Origin: Azadirachta indica
Lineage: Eukaryota; Streptophyta; Magnoliopsida; Sapindales; Meliaceae
Length of the DNA stretch: 64,000 bases
Direction: 5' to 3'
Assembly (NCBI GenBank): GCA_022749755.1
Contig: CM040452.1
Span: 23,498,424-23,562,423 of the forward strand
Below the pieces are notes generated by a model. The model saw only the letters and a program-made list of their open reading frames with translations, searched no databases and was not told the DNA's origin. The position numbers were made by a program, and so were the translations under genes. Of this stretch, positions 16,801 to 29,773 are shown piece by piece; within the stretch, counting starts at the first letter, position 1; each line of letters begins with the position of its first letter.

Positions 16801-17997
16801 GTTGGATAGAAGTTTAGTAAGAATTTGATACCATCTTGTCAAAAGGTTTATGATTTTTTTTTTTATTTTATTATTATTATTTTGGAAAAAGGAAGACAAT
16901 TCTGCTTTGATACAACATTTTCGGATTGGATAAAGAAATAATATTTGATTTTTAATATTCAAAAACAATTATCTAAGAAACGATGCTAGACGCACCCTTA
17001 CTTGAGGTTTCATGCTTAATTTTCACCCATCATTAAACATTCAATTAGAAATATACAAAGGAAAAGAAGTTAAAAGGAATCATGATTGGCAAATATTTGC
17101 TAATTAGTCTTTCTTAAGCTATTTCTATATTAAGGTGAAAAAGAAAAAAAAAAAAAAAAAAAACAAGGTGTGGTACTACTGGTACGCTGCTAAAAGCTCA
17201 AATATTGTAATGGAAGCAGAAGCTGCTGCTGCTGCTAGTGCTCAGCAACATCAAATTGGGACAAGCAAGTTGATTCCTGTCTGGAAAACCATTGTTGTCT
17301 ATTCTACAATGCTGCCGCTATACAAAATAGTCCCAAAGTGCAACTGGAAGATAGACAAGAATTTGCAGTGGCGATCCTAATGAAAATTCCTATTTCTGGA
17401 GACACAGGGAACACATCGAATCATCAAAGCAACAATAAATTTGAAGCTATGCCGTAACGTTTTTGTATGCAAACTTTTCCACATTTGAAATCGTGACAAA
17501 AGCTAGCGCTGTTGTAAGAAGACCTTCAATTCAATTCTCCTCTTTGTATAACTTTTGCTGATTCAGATGGTACTTTGTGCCCCTTTGAATCCTTCATGCT
17601 CTATTATATGCTTTAGGGATAACCTTCATCCAAATTCAGAAGCTTTATAACCGTACAAATTAATGACAGGCCATATTAATTTTCTCATGGCCGCATTTGC
17701 CTTATCTTCTTCTTTTGTTGTCACATGAGCACTTAAAAAGCTACAATTAAGAATTTGAAATCAACATACTACAGTAATGTATGTATTTACAATATCCTTC
17801 AAGACACAGATGAAACTGGGAAAATGTATTTACATGAAGCTTTACAAGTTGGAAGTAAGTTTAAGGTCCGACCCAAGATCAACAATGGATTGACCTAAAA
17901 GCTGTGCAGTGTGCTGCTTAAGCACATCCTACAACTAAGGCAAACTAAACCAGCATGTAGAGGTTCTTGATAAGATCAAGTTTACCTATGGGACTCT
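13894..17997. other. Region between CYP20-2 and ACR4-like gene, no gene supported
   Basis: The first 500-600 bases are probably cyclophilin 3' UTR. The rest contains a foldback transposon (14850-15112), GTAGGTAGG-type short repeats near 15240, two CACGTG boxes (near 15661 and 15796), and poly-A tracts near 15992 and 17143. A short serine/alanine-containing open frame near 17210-17380 has no recognisable homology and I do not call it. From about 17,400 the sequence may be ACR4-like 3' UTR. Confidence 0.5.
14850..15112. mobile_element. Mutator-like foldback MITE with 9-bp target-site duplication
   Basis: The 263-bp element is flanked by the identical 9-mer TATTACAAA (14841-14849 and 15113-15121). 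Its ends are inverted: GGGTGAATGCCC on the left and the reverse complement GGGAGAATGACC on the right. Both arms continue with TATTTTTTCAG and TTTTTCGTAATATCCT or close matches, so each half pairs with the other. A 9-bp target-site duplication with GGG-starting termini is typical of Mutator-like non-autonomous elements. There is no coding capacity. Confidence 0.8.
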
Positions 17998-20636
17998 TCA
18001 AGAATATGACTTTATCAAACCCAAGTTGTAAAGGAACTTCTCTGATCTAGTCCTGAAGAGATTACCCAGCGAGAATCTCCCACCCTGCTGGGGAGGAGAT
18101 TTTGAGTATGCTTCATCCTTCACATGAAGTATAGTCAGGCCAATCTCTTTACGAACTGATTCAATTGTTTCACTCTTCACTTGATCTCCTGATGCATCAA
18201 TCACATAGAAAACATTCACAGCTTGGGAACCCTGGGTAGTAACCTCAGCTCGAGTGACTGAAAGACCATTTTCTCTAAATATGCGAGTAACATCAGACAA
18301 AAGGCCAACTCTGTCTTCACAACAAAGCTCTAGTCTTATGCCCTGTTGTAACAAACAATGCAATGTCATTATTAAACGTAATCAGATGGACAAGAAATGG
18401 AAACGAACATCTAAGTTAAGGTTTGCAGTGTCTACCTCAGATGTTCGCCTCTTAATAGCAGCCTCCAAGCAATTAACTACCCTTTGTCTCTCTGCTTCAG
18501 AACTAATAGGATTCCCATCTACATGCCTGATATAATATTCCTGTTGAGCAGACAGTAAAGCCAATGGTAATATGAGACACCAGAACCAATGCTGATTCTC
18601 AATGACTCCTGCTCAATAAAGTACTATGAGAAGCAGAACTAAAATTACAACTCAAATCAAAATAAACTTAGTCAACTAGCGATTGAATATTTAAACTTTG
18701 ACATTTTGAGGACTAACCTGATAAGCCTCTGGACTTTCAGCTATGACAGTTGCATGGTATACCACATATTGCATATCTGTCAATGTGCATACTGTATCAA
18801 AGAGCAGCTTAGGCCGGTCTGGGCACCTCAAGTTCACAACAGTGTATCCCTTATCTGAACAGTTTTCTACAGTTACAAAGGGTTTGCACCGATCACTTAT
18901 TGACCCTCTTTCCGTGTCATGCATATCATAATCACGATCAGCATACATCAGTTGATGCAGCCTCCTTTCTTTATGGGTAGAACCCATAGAAACAGCAGTA
19001 TTGGCACTCCGCTTATCTCTATCTCCTTTCAGAACATATAAAAGAAGCTGTTTGATCTTAGCAAGTGTATCAGGATCATCAATTGGCAATCCAGTAGCTT
19101 CACTCGTAATATAAACAACTGAAGCCATTCTTGAATTATGGGTCCAGACTTCTGCACCTATGACATTACATTTGAGGTCAGCAAGAACAGCAAAAACCTC
19201 TGAAAGCAAACCCGGTCGGTCTCTTCCAGTCAATTCAATAGTTGTGTGCTCCAGGGCAGCTTGCACACCCACAGACCTTCTCAAGGACCGAAAGCTGCGT
19301 GCCCTTGGTCCCAGTGACTGCACACATGCAAATTTAATCATTAAGGGGACTTGGATTTCACCTGGCTCTGCATAAAACGTAGCCAACCTACAATAGAGCA
19401 ATTACAAAGCAGCCACTACTTGTCCTTAGTCTATTCTCGTTATTGTCTGCTCATTCCGGCATTTAATTAAGGAATGTGATTGAAGTTGAAGGCATCATTA
19501 GCTAGACATAGGAGACACTACCAAATAAGTGTACAGTGACTTCTTTACTTACCTTATATGTACTAGTATCTAGAATTAGACAAACCATGTTCCTTCCATG
19601 ACATTTAAGCATCCAACAAATTTCCTTTTCCTATTTTTCTTCTGTGCAGGGGAGTCTATCATCGGCTTAGAAAAATATGCAATATATTTTCTAGTGTGAA
19701 TATATTACAATCATGAACAATTCTACAATTAATATGAGAACCTAGACAAGAAAGAAGATTATAAAGCTGTACAAATAAGTATAGCAACAATTGAATCCAG
19801 AATAGTTTTCCAGAAAATGGTTAGAACCAATGGAATCATTCTACTGTGAAGTGTCCATAAATAAAAAAAACTAATTCAAACTCCGATATCCAATTCCAAT
19901 TCTACAATGGATCTCAACGTAATTGTCTTCCAAACTTTTTATTAAGAGAAAAGGGTGAGTGGTGTTGCAGATCTACCTGTTGAATTCTTTCAGCCACATC
20001 GTCCTCGGAGAGCTTGTTTCCGTTCTGATCCGTGACATGAAACACTGAAAAGAACCATATAGAACAAGAAAATCAATCACAAGTTGTACGCCTAAATGAT
20101 ATGATTTATAAAGCTAAGGCTTTCAGAATTAAAAGCTAACCATCCATGAACCATTCCCCGTCAGAAGAAATGTAAGCTCGACGAATTATAAGATCCAAAT
20201 CATTCAAAACCTGGACCACTTCCAACAGACTCCCACGCTTATTCGCACTATCAACCTGAAAATATATCAAGAAAGCAACTTTACAACATATCCCAGAGAA
20301 TTGCAGGTACTAAAACCTGAAAATTCCGTAGAATTCAATAAAATACCTTAATCAAAGTGGCTTTCCTGCTTGAGGAATTATCAACAGTAACGCTGCAATC
20401 CCACGTCAACAAGAAAGAAAATCAGATATCCGTACAGTCAAAACGTTTGAAGGTTCAACATTTTAGCCGAAGAAAATGGAAATTTAAAGAAAAACAAAAG
20501 AACCCAGTTTAACATTAATTAAACAGAAATCCAATTAACATTAAAGAAGAAAAATGAAAAACCTTGGAGGGTTCATTCTGAGGACAAGCTTCTCAAACTC
20601 ATCATCGACTGCAAGAGGAGAAGACCAGCAATCCAT
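17998..20636 (-). CDS. ACR4: ACT domain repeat protein, ACR4-like
   Basis: Seven exons join in frame to 450 residues, the usual length of Arabidopsis ACR4: 20563-20636, 20347-20392, 20141-20255, 19977-20044, 18718-19317, 18436-18540, 17998-18342. It begins [17 protein letters not shown] and has four ACT modules: near residues 35-105 ([20 protein letters not shown]), 125-200 ([20 protein letters not shown]), 255-330 ([18 protein letters not shown]) and 335-420 ([19 protein letters not shown]). ACT domains sense amino acids. Plant ACR proteins have no catalytic domain, unlike bacterial GlnD, and are thought to act in amino-acid or nitrogen sensing; that role is family knowledge. No lesion is seen. 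ACR5 is the closest alternative name. Confidence 0.92.
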
Positions 20637-22127
20637 ATTTGTGAGAAAGAAAGATTGAGAGTTTTAAGCGGCAGAACTGAGGGCAATATAAAAGAAAGAA
20701 TAATAGAAATGGCAGCAGAGCAGAGGTTAGAATCTAATCTGGGGTAGCTGTGTGTGTGTTCTGAATCCGTTTCTGGGACTTTCTTTGTACCTATGGATTC
20801 TGAATTCAGTTGTGGTTAGTGTTTGTTGGGTGGCGGTGGTGGTGGCGGTGGCTGCCTGCCTTGCCAGATAACTCTTGAGTTGGACGAAGAGTTTTGGTTT
20901 TTGGAGGGACATAACAATATATAACACTAACATACCGTAACATAACATGCCATTTAAACTTTGAGAAATTTAACAAATATTATTCATTCTACGCTCCACA
21001 AATAGCACTATTAATATATATATATATATATATATTACTATTATCACTTATTTTATTTTAGTTTATATTTTTTATTTACAAAAATAGAATAGAATAATTA
21101 TAAAACAGAAGGGAATGTGGGGCCCATTTTGTCGCTGATTTAAGGTGGGGGCCCACACCGTTTGGCTTCCTGCCACTTGGTCCTCCATTTGAAGGGCTTG
21201 TGTGCGCGTGCATGTGGGATGGTGGTGGCGCTGGTGCTTTTGGTTCGGGTGCTGACTGTTTACAAATGGCGGCTCTTGCTTTTGTTCTTCGTGTTCCCTT
21301 GCACAGTTTTAGACTTTTAGTTTAGGCTGTTCTCTTTTCTTAGGGTCCATGTAGGATGTTTTCCTTTCTTTCTTTTTATTAATTGTTATTTTATATCATC
21401 TGTGAATAAATAAAATTATTTTTATTTTTTTTTTATTTTTATTAAACGTTTTCTTAGTTTAGTGTGAGTAGAGTTTTATTCTAAAATACTGATCATATAT
21501 CATATGAATTAACCCTTTTTAATTATAATGTTATATAAATATCAACCACACACATATTAATTTTGTTGCGAATGAGATTTAAAATTTAAATTTACTATAT
21601 AAATTAAATCTCTTTCTTAATTTTTAACATGAAAGATATTTAAATTTCAAATCTTTTGTACTATTTTTTTTTTTTCTTTTTTCAAATTATCAATCAAATA
21701 CACTATTGTACACAATTACTCTTATCAAATTACAAATTATTAAACATTAAGTTATGTTACATATTTAAAATTTCATTCTCAATCTCTTATAAAAATAATA
21801 ACGAGGAATGTCTATTCCACTCAAACTAAAGAGTGGAGTCTAGTCTTGCTTTGGCATTGGCAACAATATTAGGCGGGTGCCGGAGAAAATATTAGTGTTT
21901 AAGTCACCCACCCTCCATTGCCGTAAATAGTAATCTAAAATATAGCAGGAGTAATGCTGTGCTTTAGGGAACCCCCGCTTTCGCTTTCGCTTAAAAGGAA
22001 GAAAACCTAAATCTAACATAATAATCAAATGAAATCTAGTTGGATTTCGGTCGCGTTGGGATTGGCTTTACTAGGCTTTAGGGGTATAGCCCTTGGAAGA
22101 CAAGAGGTAGGGTTGAGGGGAAGGGAA

Positions 22128-22172
22128 CCTTACCTTACCTTACCTTACCTTACCTTACCTTACCTTACCTTA
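22128..22172. repeat. (CCTTA)n microsatellite
   Basis: A perfect pentanucleotide array of about nine copies sits in intergenic DNA. Confidence 0.95.
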
Positions 22173-24011
22173 ATAGATGTCACGAGGTTCCCAAATCTAG
22201 TAGGATCTTGTACGCTGGAAGTGATTAAGATCATCCTGTCTCTGTCTCTCTCCATTTCACTCCCTTCTTAAAAGCCATCTGTGTCGTGTTATCCCCTGAT
22301 TTTATTTGTTTAGCCACTTTTAGTGTACGATCACACTCACCTACTCTCTCCTGCCTGCTGAGTTGATTGGATGATCTTAGCCGCTCATCAATGTCAAGTA
22401 CAAACGGACGGCAATAGTGATAGTCAAATGGGAAGGTTTGACCAAAATGTGTAAACAATAAGGATTCCCTTTTTCACTTGCGAGAGAACGACGAACTGCA
22501 GGCATCACATCACACTAGACAAAGCAGAGTCAAATTTAAATGCCACTTGCTATACCCTCGTGTCCTGCACATGATACGCACATGGGGATTTCTATCGTGA
22601 GACTGAGACTGAGACTCGGACCGTTTGGTTTTAATGTCATTTGGTACTGTAACAAGAATATAATAAATATGCTAACATGCACACTCCCCATCTTGGATTT
22701 CGTATCATACTATTTTTATACTCAAAAAATAAAAAAAAATAAAAACATATTTTATTTATTATTTGAACAGGGCACCTGCTGAACCTCCGTACCACGAATA
22801 AGGCCGGGGGGGCACGTGATGCGGCGTCTTTGGCTTCGGTTTGGTGCACATGATGTAACGCACCACGAGAATGGGAATGGGCCACCCAATGCCTATGCCT
22901 ATGCCTATGGATTATCATTTTCTTTTTGCTGTCCAAGATTGTTGGTTGGTCAACGCAATACTTTTCTTTTCCTTTTTCCTTTTAATTTCTTTAATTTAAG
23001 AAATAATTACGTCTAGTTGTAGATTTAACCATAACAAGGAAATAAGATCACGATCCTTATTGTATTTCATTTATTTCTGGAAGTAAAGAAAACTAGAGAT
23101 GGCAATGGCGCAGGTGGAACGAAGAAACTTTTTTTTTTTTTTTTTAATTTTCCACCTTAATTTTAATTATAATTCTCATTCTTTATCTATTTTTTAATAA
23201 AATTTAATGAAATAAAAATAAAAAATTCCTATATAAAGAATAAATTCTTTATTCCTATTTATTTTTCTATTTTTGTATTTATTTATATTAAATACTAATT
23301 AAAAATATATATGAATATATTATAATGTTATTCATATGTAATAATTATATTAAAAATATAAATTTTACTATTTAATAGAATAAAAAAATTATAAATTATA
23401 AAAATTTTTGATTAAATATTATCCATATATATATATATCTTTATTTTAAAAAAATTAACATATTATAATATGTTATTATAAAATTTTAGAGAATGGGGCG
23501 AGAATGAATAAAAAAAATAATAAATTGTCTCCCACCCTATTAACAATACAGGGATTAATCACCTCCCCCTCCCTATTATATAATCCCAATTGTACCTATT
23601 TAGGATCAAATTCGTGGGAGTTTTTTTATTAGTAAATAATAAATGTAAGAGAAATTGAATCTCGAAATAGTAAACTAAATCAGAAAAAGACTAGTTAAAT
23701 AAATTGAACTAAAAAGAAGCGATTAGATTAACAAAATTGGATATGGAATCCAAATAGATGCGTTTTGTTATGTTATGTGGTCCAAAAATCTAGTAGGGCT
23801 CTGGCGACAGACCACTTAGCTACAATATAAATATGGTCACTCCCCACTAACCATCCCCCGATATGTCCAACTTGAATTCTTAGTTTGTTCATAGAATTGA
23901 TTCTATAACTATCTATGTACATGTTGTTTTATTGAGGAGGTCTCTATATATGTTCCAGCTCTATTTGTCTCCCTTTCAACTATTTTCATTATCATTTTGG
24001 AGAAAAAACTA

Positions 24012-24120
24012 CGGTAGGTATCTAGCTAACTAGCCTCGTGGTGGTAAACTCACCTTCTAACGAGAGATCTCAGTTTGAATCCTGGTCGTGTGGTGTGTAT
24101 CGAATCTAAATTTTTGGTAT
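24012..24120 (+). repeat. tRNA-derived SINE-like fragment (tentative)
   Basis: A box-A-like TAGCCTCGTGG (near 24031) is followed about 40 bases later by a box-B-like AGTTTGAATCC (near 24072), then a T/A-rich tail. The order and spacing resemble the RNA polymerase III promoter of tRNA-derived SINEs. No flanking duplication was found and box A is imperfect. Confidence 0.35.
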
Positions 24121-24760
24121 TTATTTGACTAGAAGGCATCATTTTTTTTGAGAGTTTGCATTTGATTTGATTAGCTAGTTGATGAATTAAAGGCAATGCT
24201 TTCCTAAGGAATATAATATAGCTTCAGTTGTCATTTATAGGCAATTTTCTGGAGGACAACGGAAGACGTAGTAGGCTTGGACGTTATGGGCCAATTTGAC
24301 TTGATGGGTTTAAACGACGAATGGCCTGTGTCTGTCTGCTCGTTTGATGAGTGGCAAGTCCACTAAGAATTCCCCAACTCTTGTAGATATGTAATTTCAT
24401 AATAAGGGTGATAATAGCTTCATGAATTCCCAGATTGATGCAATTGGCAATTCAATCATATAGCGGAAACTATGATAAAGTTTTCACTTTCCAATCCGAT
24501 GAGACGATTATAACATGAAATGTTTTAAAGAATATCATCGGTTCTGTTATTTCTCTTTTCCAAAAATCAGTTTTGAAATATTAGCACTTGTTACATAGTT
24601 TTGAATACTGAAATATTAGCACTTGTTTTCGCGTTTGCAAGGTGAAAACGGAAGTTAAGACATCAAAAATAGCATGGCTTTGATGTTGCAGTAGCTGCTC
24701 AAAATCAAACATGGTATAAAACAGTGAAATTGCTGCATTTTGAAGGGTTACAGGTGGCAT

Positions 24761-24792
24761 CCATGACCATGACCATGACCATGACCATGACC
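24761..24792. repeat. (CATGAC)n hexanucleotide array
   Basis: Five perfect copies of the hexamer CATGAC occur in intergenic DNA. Confidence 0.95.
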
Positions 24793-26120
24793 CACCTGTT
24801 GGGAATTTGCTGCCAGAAAAAAATAATTAATTAAATAAATTAATAAAAATGTAAGATCTTGCTAAGAATGCAAGAAAGTTTCTGTGAAAGGTTTGACCTT
24901 TCTGGAGCTTATCAGGGCATAAAACATGGAGAAAAAAAACAGTTAACAAGGATTCTAAGTCATCAATTCCAAGCTGTTGGTTTTAGACTTTTTGTTGAAC
25001 ATGCTTGCTCTTCAAGGGATAAGGCAGATTTTCTGAACCAATATTCACACACCACCCAACTCTACCTATCCTTTTTTTGAAGATTTATACCCATTTGACT
25101 AATATGTGAGAAGCATTTGTACCTTTCTAACTCTGAAGATTCTTTGTGACTATTCTCTCTAATTTCACACATATGATAATATTTTGCTCTCACGGCTTAA
25201 GCCTGAAAGAGCCTCAATAATAGAAAACCTAAGAAATCTAAATTCGGGTGCATCACTCAATCAGCTTTAAACTACAGGATAACGTTGTCATATATTCTAA
25301 ATTTTATCCACAGTCGTTCTTCAGTCTCCGAAATTGTACATTACTTATACCAATATAAAACCGAGTTGCTACCGGCCATACACAGGTGCACATTTTACAA
25401 ATGTAGGAACAACATATCACTTGGTGTAGAGAGAGTTTCTTCACTGATTGTCTCGCAGGAAGGAAGGAGTCTTAATGCAGGGCACAGAAAGATTCACCAA
25501 GATGATGGGAAAGCTATTCACTCGAAGAAATGAAAGAAGAAAGAAAAAGCTAGAGATGTCCAAGCAAGCCATGCAAATGATTATAACACATAAAACTAAT
25601 CCATATTAAATACCAAATTACATACAATGTGTATGCCAAGTGTTCTACTAAATTTTCTTTGATGGGAAAATTGTTTTTGCGTTAAAAAAATTGTTTCTTC
25701 TCTTTGCATACATATTTATATAGCATTAGACATGGATGCAGAATTTCCAAGTTCACTCTGAGAAACAAATCACCACTTAATTCAAATATGCATGATTCAA
25801 TCATGCATATCACTGTTGGTATTAAATAACAACAATAGCACACCTCAAAATATTCTAGCAAACAACATCGAACCCAACTCCAAGCCTCTCTTCTGTTGAT
25901 AGGTAGATCATCCTGCATATTACAAACTTGCTCACAAGACCAAGATCAAGTCTTTACCTTTAATCTAATTCACGAGAAATAAACAAATTCTGACTTTCTT
26001 TCAAGTCTTCTAACACCAATTTCATGTCAATAGCCAGAAAATATGAGACTAATAAGCTTCTGAACTATGCTACTCAGCTATGACCAAAATTTCATTACCA
26101 ATTCATCTATTTTAATCCAT

Positions 26121-26942
26121 CTACTGTCCTGATCCTGATCCTTGAGAATCATCCTTATCAGAAGGAGGAGGCTGCTGCTGGTGCTGATTCAAAGACGCTG
26201 GTGCGCTTCTGTGGTGCCCCATCTGTTGATAGAACTGACTAACACCTTGAGAATTCAAAACTCCAACATGCCCATCCTGTGAGAGACCTAGCTCCAAACC
26301 TGGAATTTGCTGGTTAGCACCACTCAGCATCGAGGAGAAACTCATCAAACCCATATTCATATTTGGAAATTCAATCCCATGGAACCCAAATTTTGGAATA
26401 TTATTCAAATTTTCACTTCCAAAATTTGATGTCAACTGACCAGAATTTTGAAAAAACCCTGACCCAGTTCCATTTAAAGTCGGCCAAACCCCACTTGCCA
26501 TATGAGACCTTCCTAAATTTGCACTCATCATTGTCCAATTGGCCCTATTCATGGACCCAACACCTGGTCCCAGCCCCTCTATTTTTGTATGCAAACCTGC
26601 TGAAACAGAGTTCCCCTGTTCAGAAACAGAGGCACCTGCAGACGCGAGCATAGAGGCTGGAATAGTCCCAGTTCCAGTGGCAGCGATGATAGATGGTTCA
26701 GCTTGCTGCAACAGCCACTGAATTGTCTCCCCATCAGATTTGTGACCCAATTCTCTGGTTAATTGAAAAATCCTGGCTGCACATAAAGCTGGCATCCTGA
26801 TTCTCCTGCCTCTGCCATCAACTTTTTTGTGTCTATCTTTGTTTGAGCTTCTTTTTGGTGCTAGTTTCTTGGCGCTATCATCTTTGTTTGCAATCATGAT
26901 TTGGAAATCTTTGATCTCACCAGGCTTGCTGTTCTCTGCCAT
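26121..26942 (-). CDS. TCP20: Class I TCP transcription factor, TCP20-like
   Basis: A single exon encodes 273 residues. The start is the ATG of MAENSKPGE; an eight-residue upstream extension exists only with a TTG. The TCP bHLH-like DNA-binding domain spans roughly residues 34-88: basic region [20 protein letters not shown], helices [33 protein letters not shown] follows. EIKDFQI before the domain, [16 protein letters not shown] and the terminal KDDSQGSG match Arabidopsis TCP20 specifically. Class I TCPs bind GGNCCCAC-type sites and promote growth and cell-cycle gene expression; TCP20 is also tied to nitrate responses (family knowledge). The basic region has lysine where KDRHTKV is common. 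The tail is glutamine/proline-rich (HQQQPPP). The gene is intact. Confidence 0.92.
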   Translation of the reverse strand: MAENSKPGEIKDFQIMIANKDDSAKKLAPKRSSNKDRHKKVDGRGRRIRMPALCAARIFQLTRELGHKSDGETIQWLLQQAEPSIIAATGTGTIPASMLASAGASVSEQGNSVSAGLHTKIEGLGPGVGSMNRANWTMMSANLGRSHMASGVWPTLNGTGSGFFQNSGQLTSNFGSENLNNIPKFGFHGIEFPNMNMGLMSFSSMLSGANQQIPGLELGLSQDGHVGVLNSQGVSQFYQQMGHHRSAPASLNQHQQQPPPSDKDDSQGSGSGQ

Positions 26943-29773
26943 GATTTCTTTCTTGGGAAGCCTCAAGAAGGTGAATTACCTCTTCTTTCTTGATGATGAT
27001 TTTAAGCTTTGGATTCCATGGGAACGGAGGAAAATAAGGGCCTGGTTTTGATTGGTAAAGGTCACCTCAAAAGGACATGCTTTCTTGACCTTTCAATGTA
27101 GCGTCAACATTTCAAAGTTTGGAACCACAAAGTTTCAATTTAAAGTTACTACTCAATCATTTAACTTAATTAAGTTTTATAGCTGCTAACATGTCACTAT
27201 TGTTCAGTAAAAAAAATAATAATAATATATCAAATGATACTATCCTCCAATTTATATCAAATCAAATCCAAAACTTTTGAATTTCTGGATGGAGCAATTC
27301 TGCATAATTAAATAATAGAAAGCAAATAAGAAAATCAATAAATATTTCTTCCAGTTCCAGATAATAATAGATGACATGTCACAACTCCCAAATATTCCCC
27401 AGCTACTTTATTCTAATAAACAAAAAGCTAAACTTATGACAAGCAGGCGTTTATTGTGCCTAAAATTGGTTTTTGCGGATAGATTTTCATGCTTGTCTCC
27501 ATGAGTGAGGCATCTGGGTTCACTATTTTATACCGGAAGATGATAAAAGATAATGGGTCTGAATTCTGGTGACTATGAGATATGATAGTCATAGATTTGT
27601 TGCAGAGAACAAGTGGGTCCTTAAATATAGGGATTACATCACATTACATTACATTTAGTTCAACTTATTTTCTTTATATCTTGGAGCCAATCATGAAACA
27701 TGGATTACACAGACAGTCCCATCTTCCTGATAAGCAAATATGATTGCGTATATGTTATATTCTATTGTATTGTAAAGTAGGTAAGGCATGGTTGAAAAAA
27801 CAAATACAAAACAATAATAGTTTTCCCTTGTGCCATCACTTCTAGTCTATCCTAAGTTTACTATTCATTTTTATGTAGAGGTCTGTAAATGAAATGTCTC
27901 TGTTTTTGCTGCCAAGCAACTTGGGAAGTGCATGTGAGCTGCATAACACTAGTTGAAATGACTTATCACAATGGGTAGGTGAGATCAATCTGTTTGCTTC
28001 TCGAATTTATTTTCTTTTCAAATGTGCTGCCGTTCATGGAGACATTTTTGGGGCCCTTGAAAGGCTTGCCATTGACATATCACCCAACACCACTTGAATT
28101 GGACGCCATTTATCATAAAGTTTCACTTTTCAGTAGATCTAATTAGACCAAGTATCTCTCAAATCTCAATTTGAGTCCCTCTGATTAGCTTGCTTGAGTA
28201 ATATTTCTATTCTACCGCCTTTACTTCTCACGCCTTCATCATGGCAAAGTTTCAACCATTGGCCATGTCTTTGTAATCAAATCGATCCTTGTACTTTAAT
28301 GGTGCCTTTAGTCAATATTTGTTGGCTGTAATTAATATGCTCATCTAAACTTTTTTTTTTTTTATAATCACACTATAATCTTTATCTTTTTCGTACCCAA
28401 CAAACTCAAAACAAAATAATAATAATGTGGTAAAATTTTATATAAAACCGACTCTACTGCGTTATTATATCACTATTCAATCACATAATATCATATGTTA
28501 CGTAAAAAGTATGACAAATATATCATATATTAAAATATTATGTGATTGACTGATGATACGATGACGTAGTAAAATATATCCTAACTAAAACTCTTTTTTC
28601 AAAAATAATAATACAACTCACATGTTTTCAAGGTTTTAAAGATTTTACATTGAACTTAACCCAAGCCAATGTAAAAAGAATTTTCTCCCACAACAATTTG
28701 CAAGATTCTTAAGCCTTTGTTTGTCTTTGTATGTGCGTTCTTGCCTCTCAAACAAACCAAGTTTGTCTCTTTGGCACAAAAATACAACACTGCTGTGAGC
28801 CGTGAACTTGAGGGCAAGTGGGTGGCTAATTTATTGATTGTAACTGCTTAATCTTCTTCCACGGTTATGAAAATGGACAAAGAGCTGACGCTGCGTCGGA
28901 GAAGAGTAACAAAACACAGAAAACCATATACAAATTTGCTTATTAAACCGTTCGTCAACTTTCGAGGCTCATTCAACAACCTTTTAAGCAATGAAAGATG
29001 ATTTGTTCTAATATTGTGTAAATCCCGAAAACGCAACAAAGAAAACATCAGTCATTTTCCAGGATATTTTAACGAATGAAAATATAATAAAGAATGAACA
29101 GAAGGTGCCAAATTTACAGAGCTGCACAGAAGTTTATTACCAGATAATCACAAGGGATTTCATCCTAGCATTAGAACTTGTTACTGTGATGCTTTTGCTT
29201 AGCAATAGCTGGTGATTATTTTCCATACTAACAAAATTAAAAAGTCACAGCCAACTTAGTTTCAAACATATCCTTGAATAAAAATCCAATGATCATTAAT
29301 TGTACTCAAAGCACTTGTCCCACGGTTGTACTTTTATTCCTGTTGAAAGCCGGTCATTAAATTGGCTTATACTGCTCTCAAGGGTATGAACTCCTAGGGA
29401 GGAAAATATTTGAGATCAATAGCACAAGCTCATAAAAAACAGTTTTTATAAGTGCCAACACAAAAAGAAACTGCATCTATTTTGCCTTGCAACTTTGGAC
29501 CGAAAAAAGAAGAAAAGAAAATGGTAGGAAGAAAATATTACAGAACCAGACCTGAATAACAATGAATAAATCTAACAAGAGGGAAAGGACCCTGCTCTTC
29601 TTTGATGGCCTCTATTTGCTTTACACACCTTCCTGTTCCTAATTAACCATGGAGTTAAAGCATCAAAGGTGCTATTCTCATCTAAAGATATGGATATCAA
29701 TAACAGAATGCAAACCAATAAATGTATTTTATCAGGAAGCTTTCCAGCTCTTGTAATCTCATTCTGGTAGCAG
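26943..29773. other. TCP upstream region and G6PD downstream region
   Basis: This should contain the TCP promoter (from 26943) and the 3' UTR of the G6PD gene at its right end. In between I see AT-rich DNA and one short inverted-repeat element (28454-28572). Short open frames such as the one near 28850-29048 have no recognisable features. Confidence 0.5.
28454..28572. repeat. Short inverted-repeat (MITE-like) sequence
   Basis: The left arm contains TCAATCACATAATATCATAT and the right arm its imperfect complement ATATTATGTGATTGA. The arms are about 42 bases around a short spacer, and TACTGCG pairs with CGTAGTA at the outer ends. No target-site duplication could be defined. Confidence 0.5.

Larger units (their letters stand above)
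20637..26120. other. Repeat-rich region between ACR4-like and TCP genes
   Basis: The first roughly 600 bases should hold the ACR4-like promoter and leader. The remainder shows (TA)n at 21016-21036, a CCTTA array, a G-box near 22813, a run of strongly AT-rich DNA at 23120-23520, a SINE-like stretch near 24012 and a CATGAC array. Short open frames occur but none has recognisable domains or plausible composition, so no gene is called. The last part is likely TCP 3' UTR. Confidence 0.5.

Noticed and set aside
17210..17380. Short frame starting [13 protein letters not shown]
   Set aside because: Begins with a GCT/GCA repeat next to a poly-A tract and ends without any recognisable domain.
22029..22271. 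Frame with PYLTLPYLTL repeats that looked like a structural protein
   Set aside because: It is only the CCTTA microsatellite read in frame.
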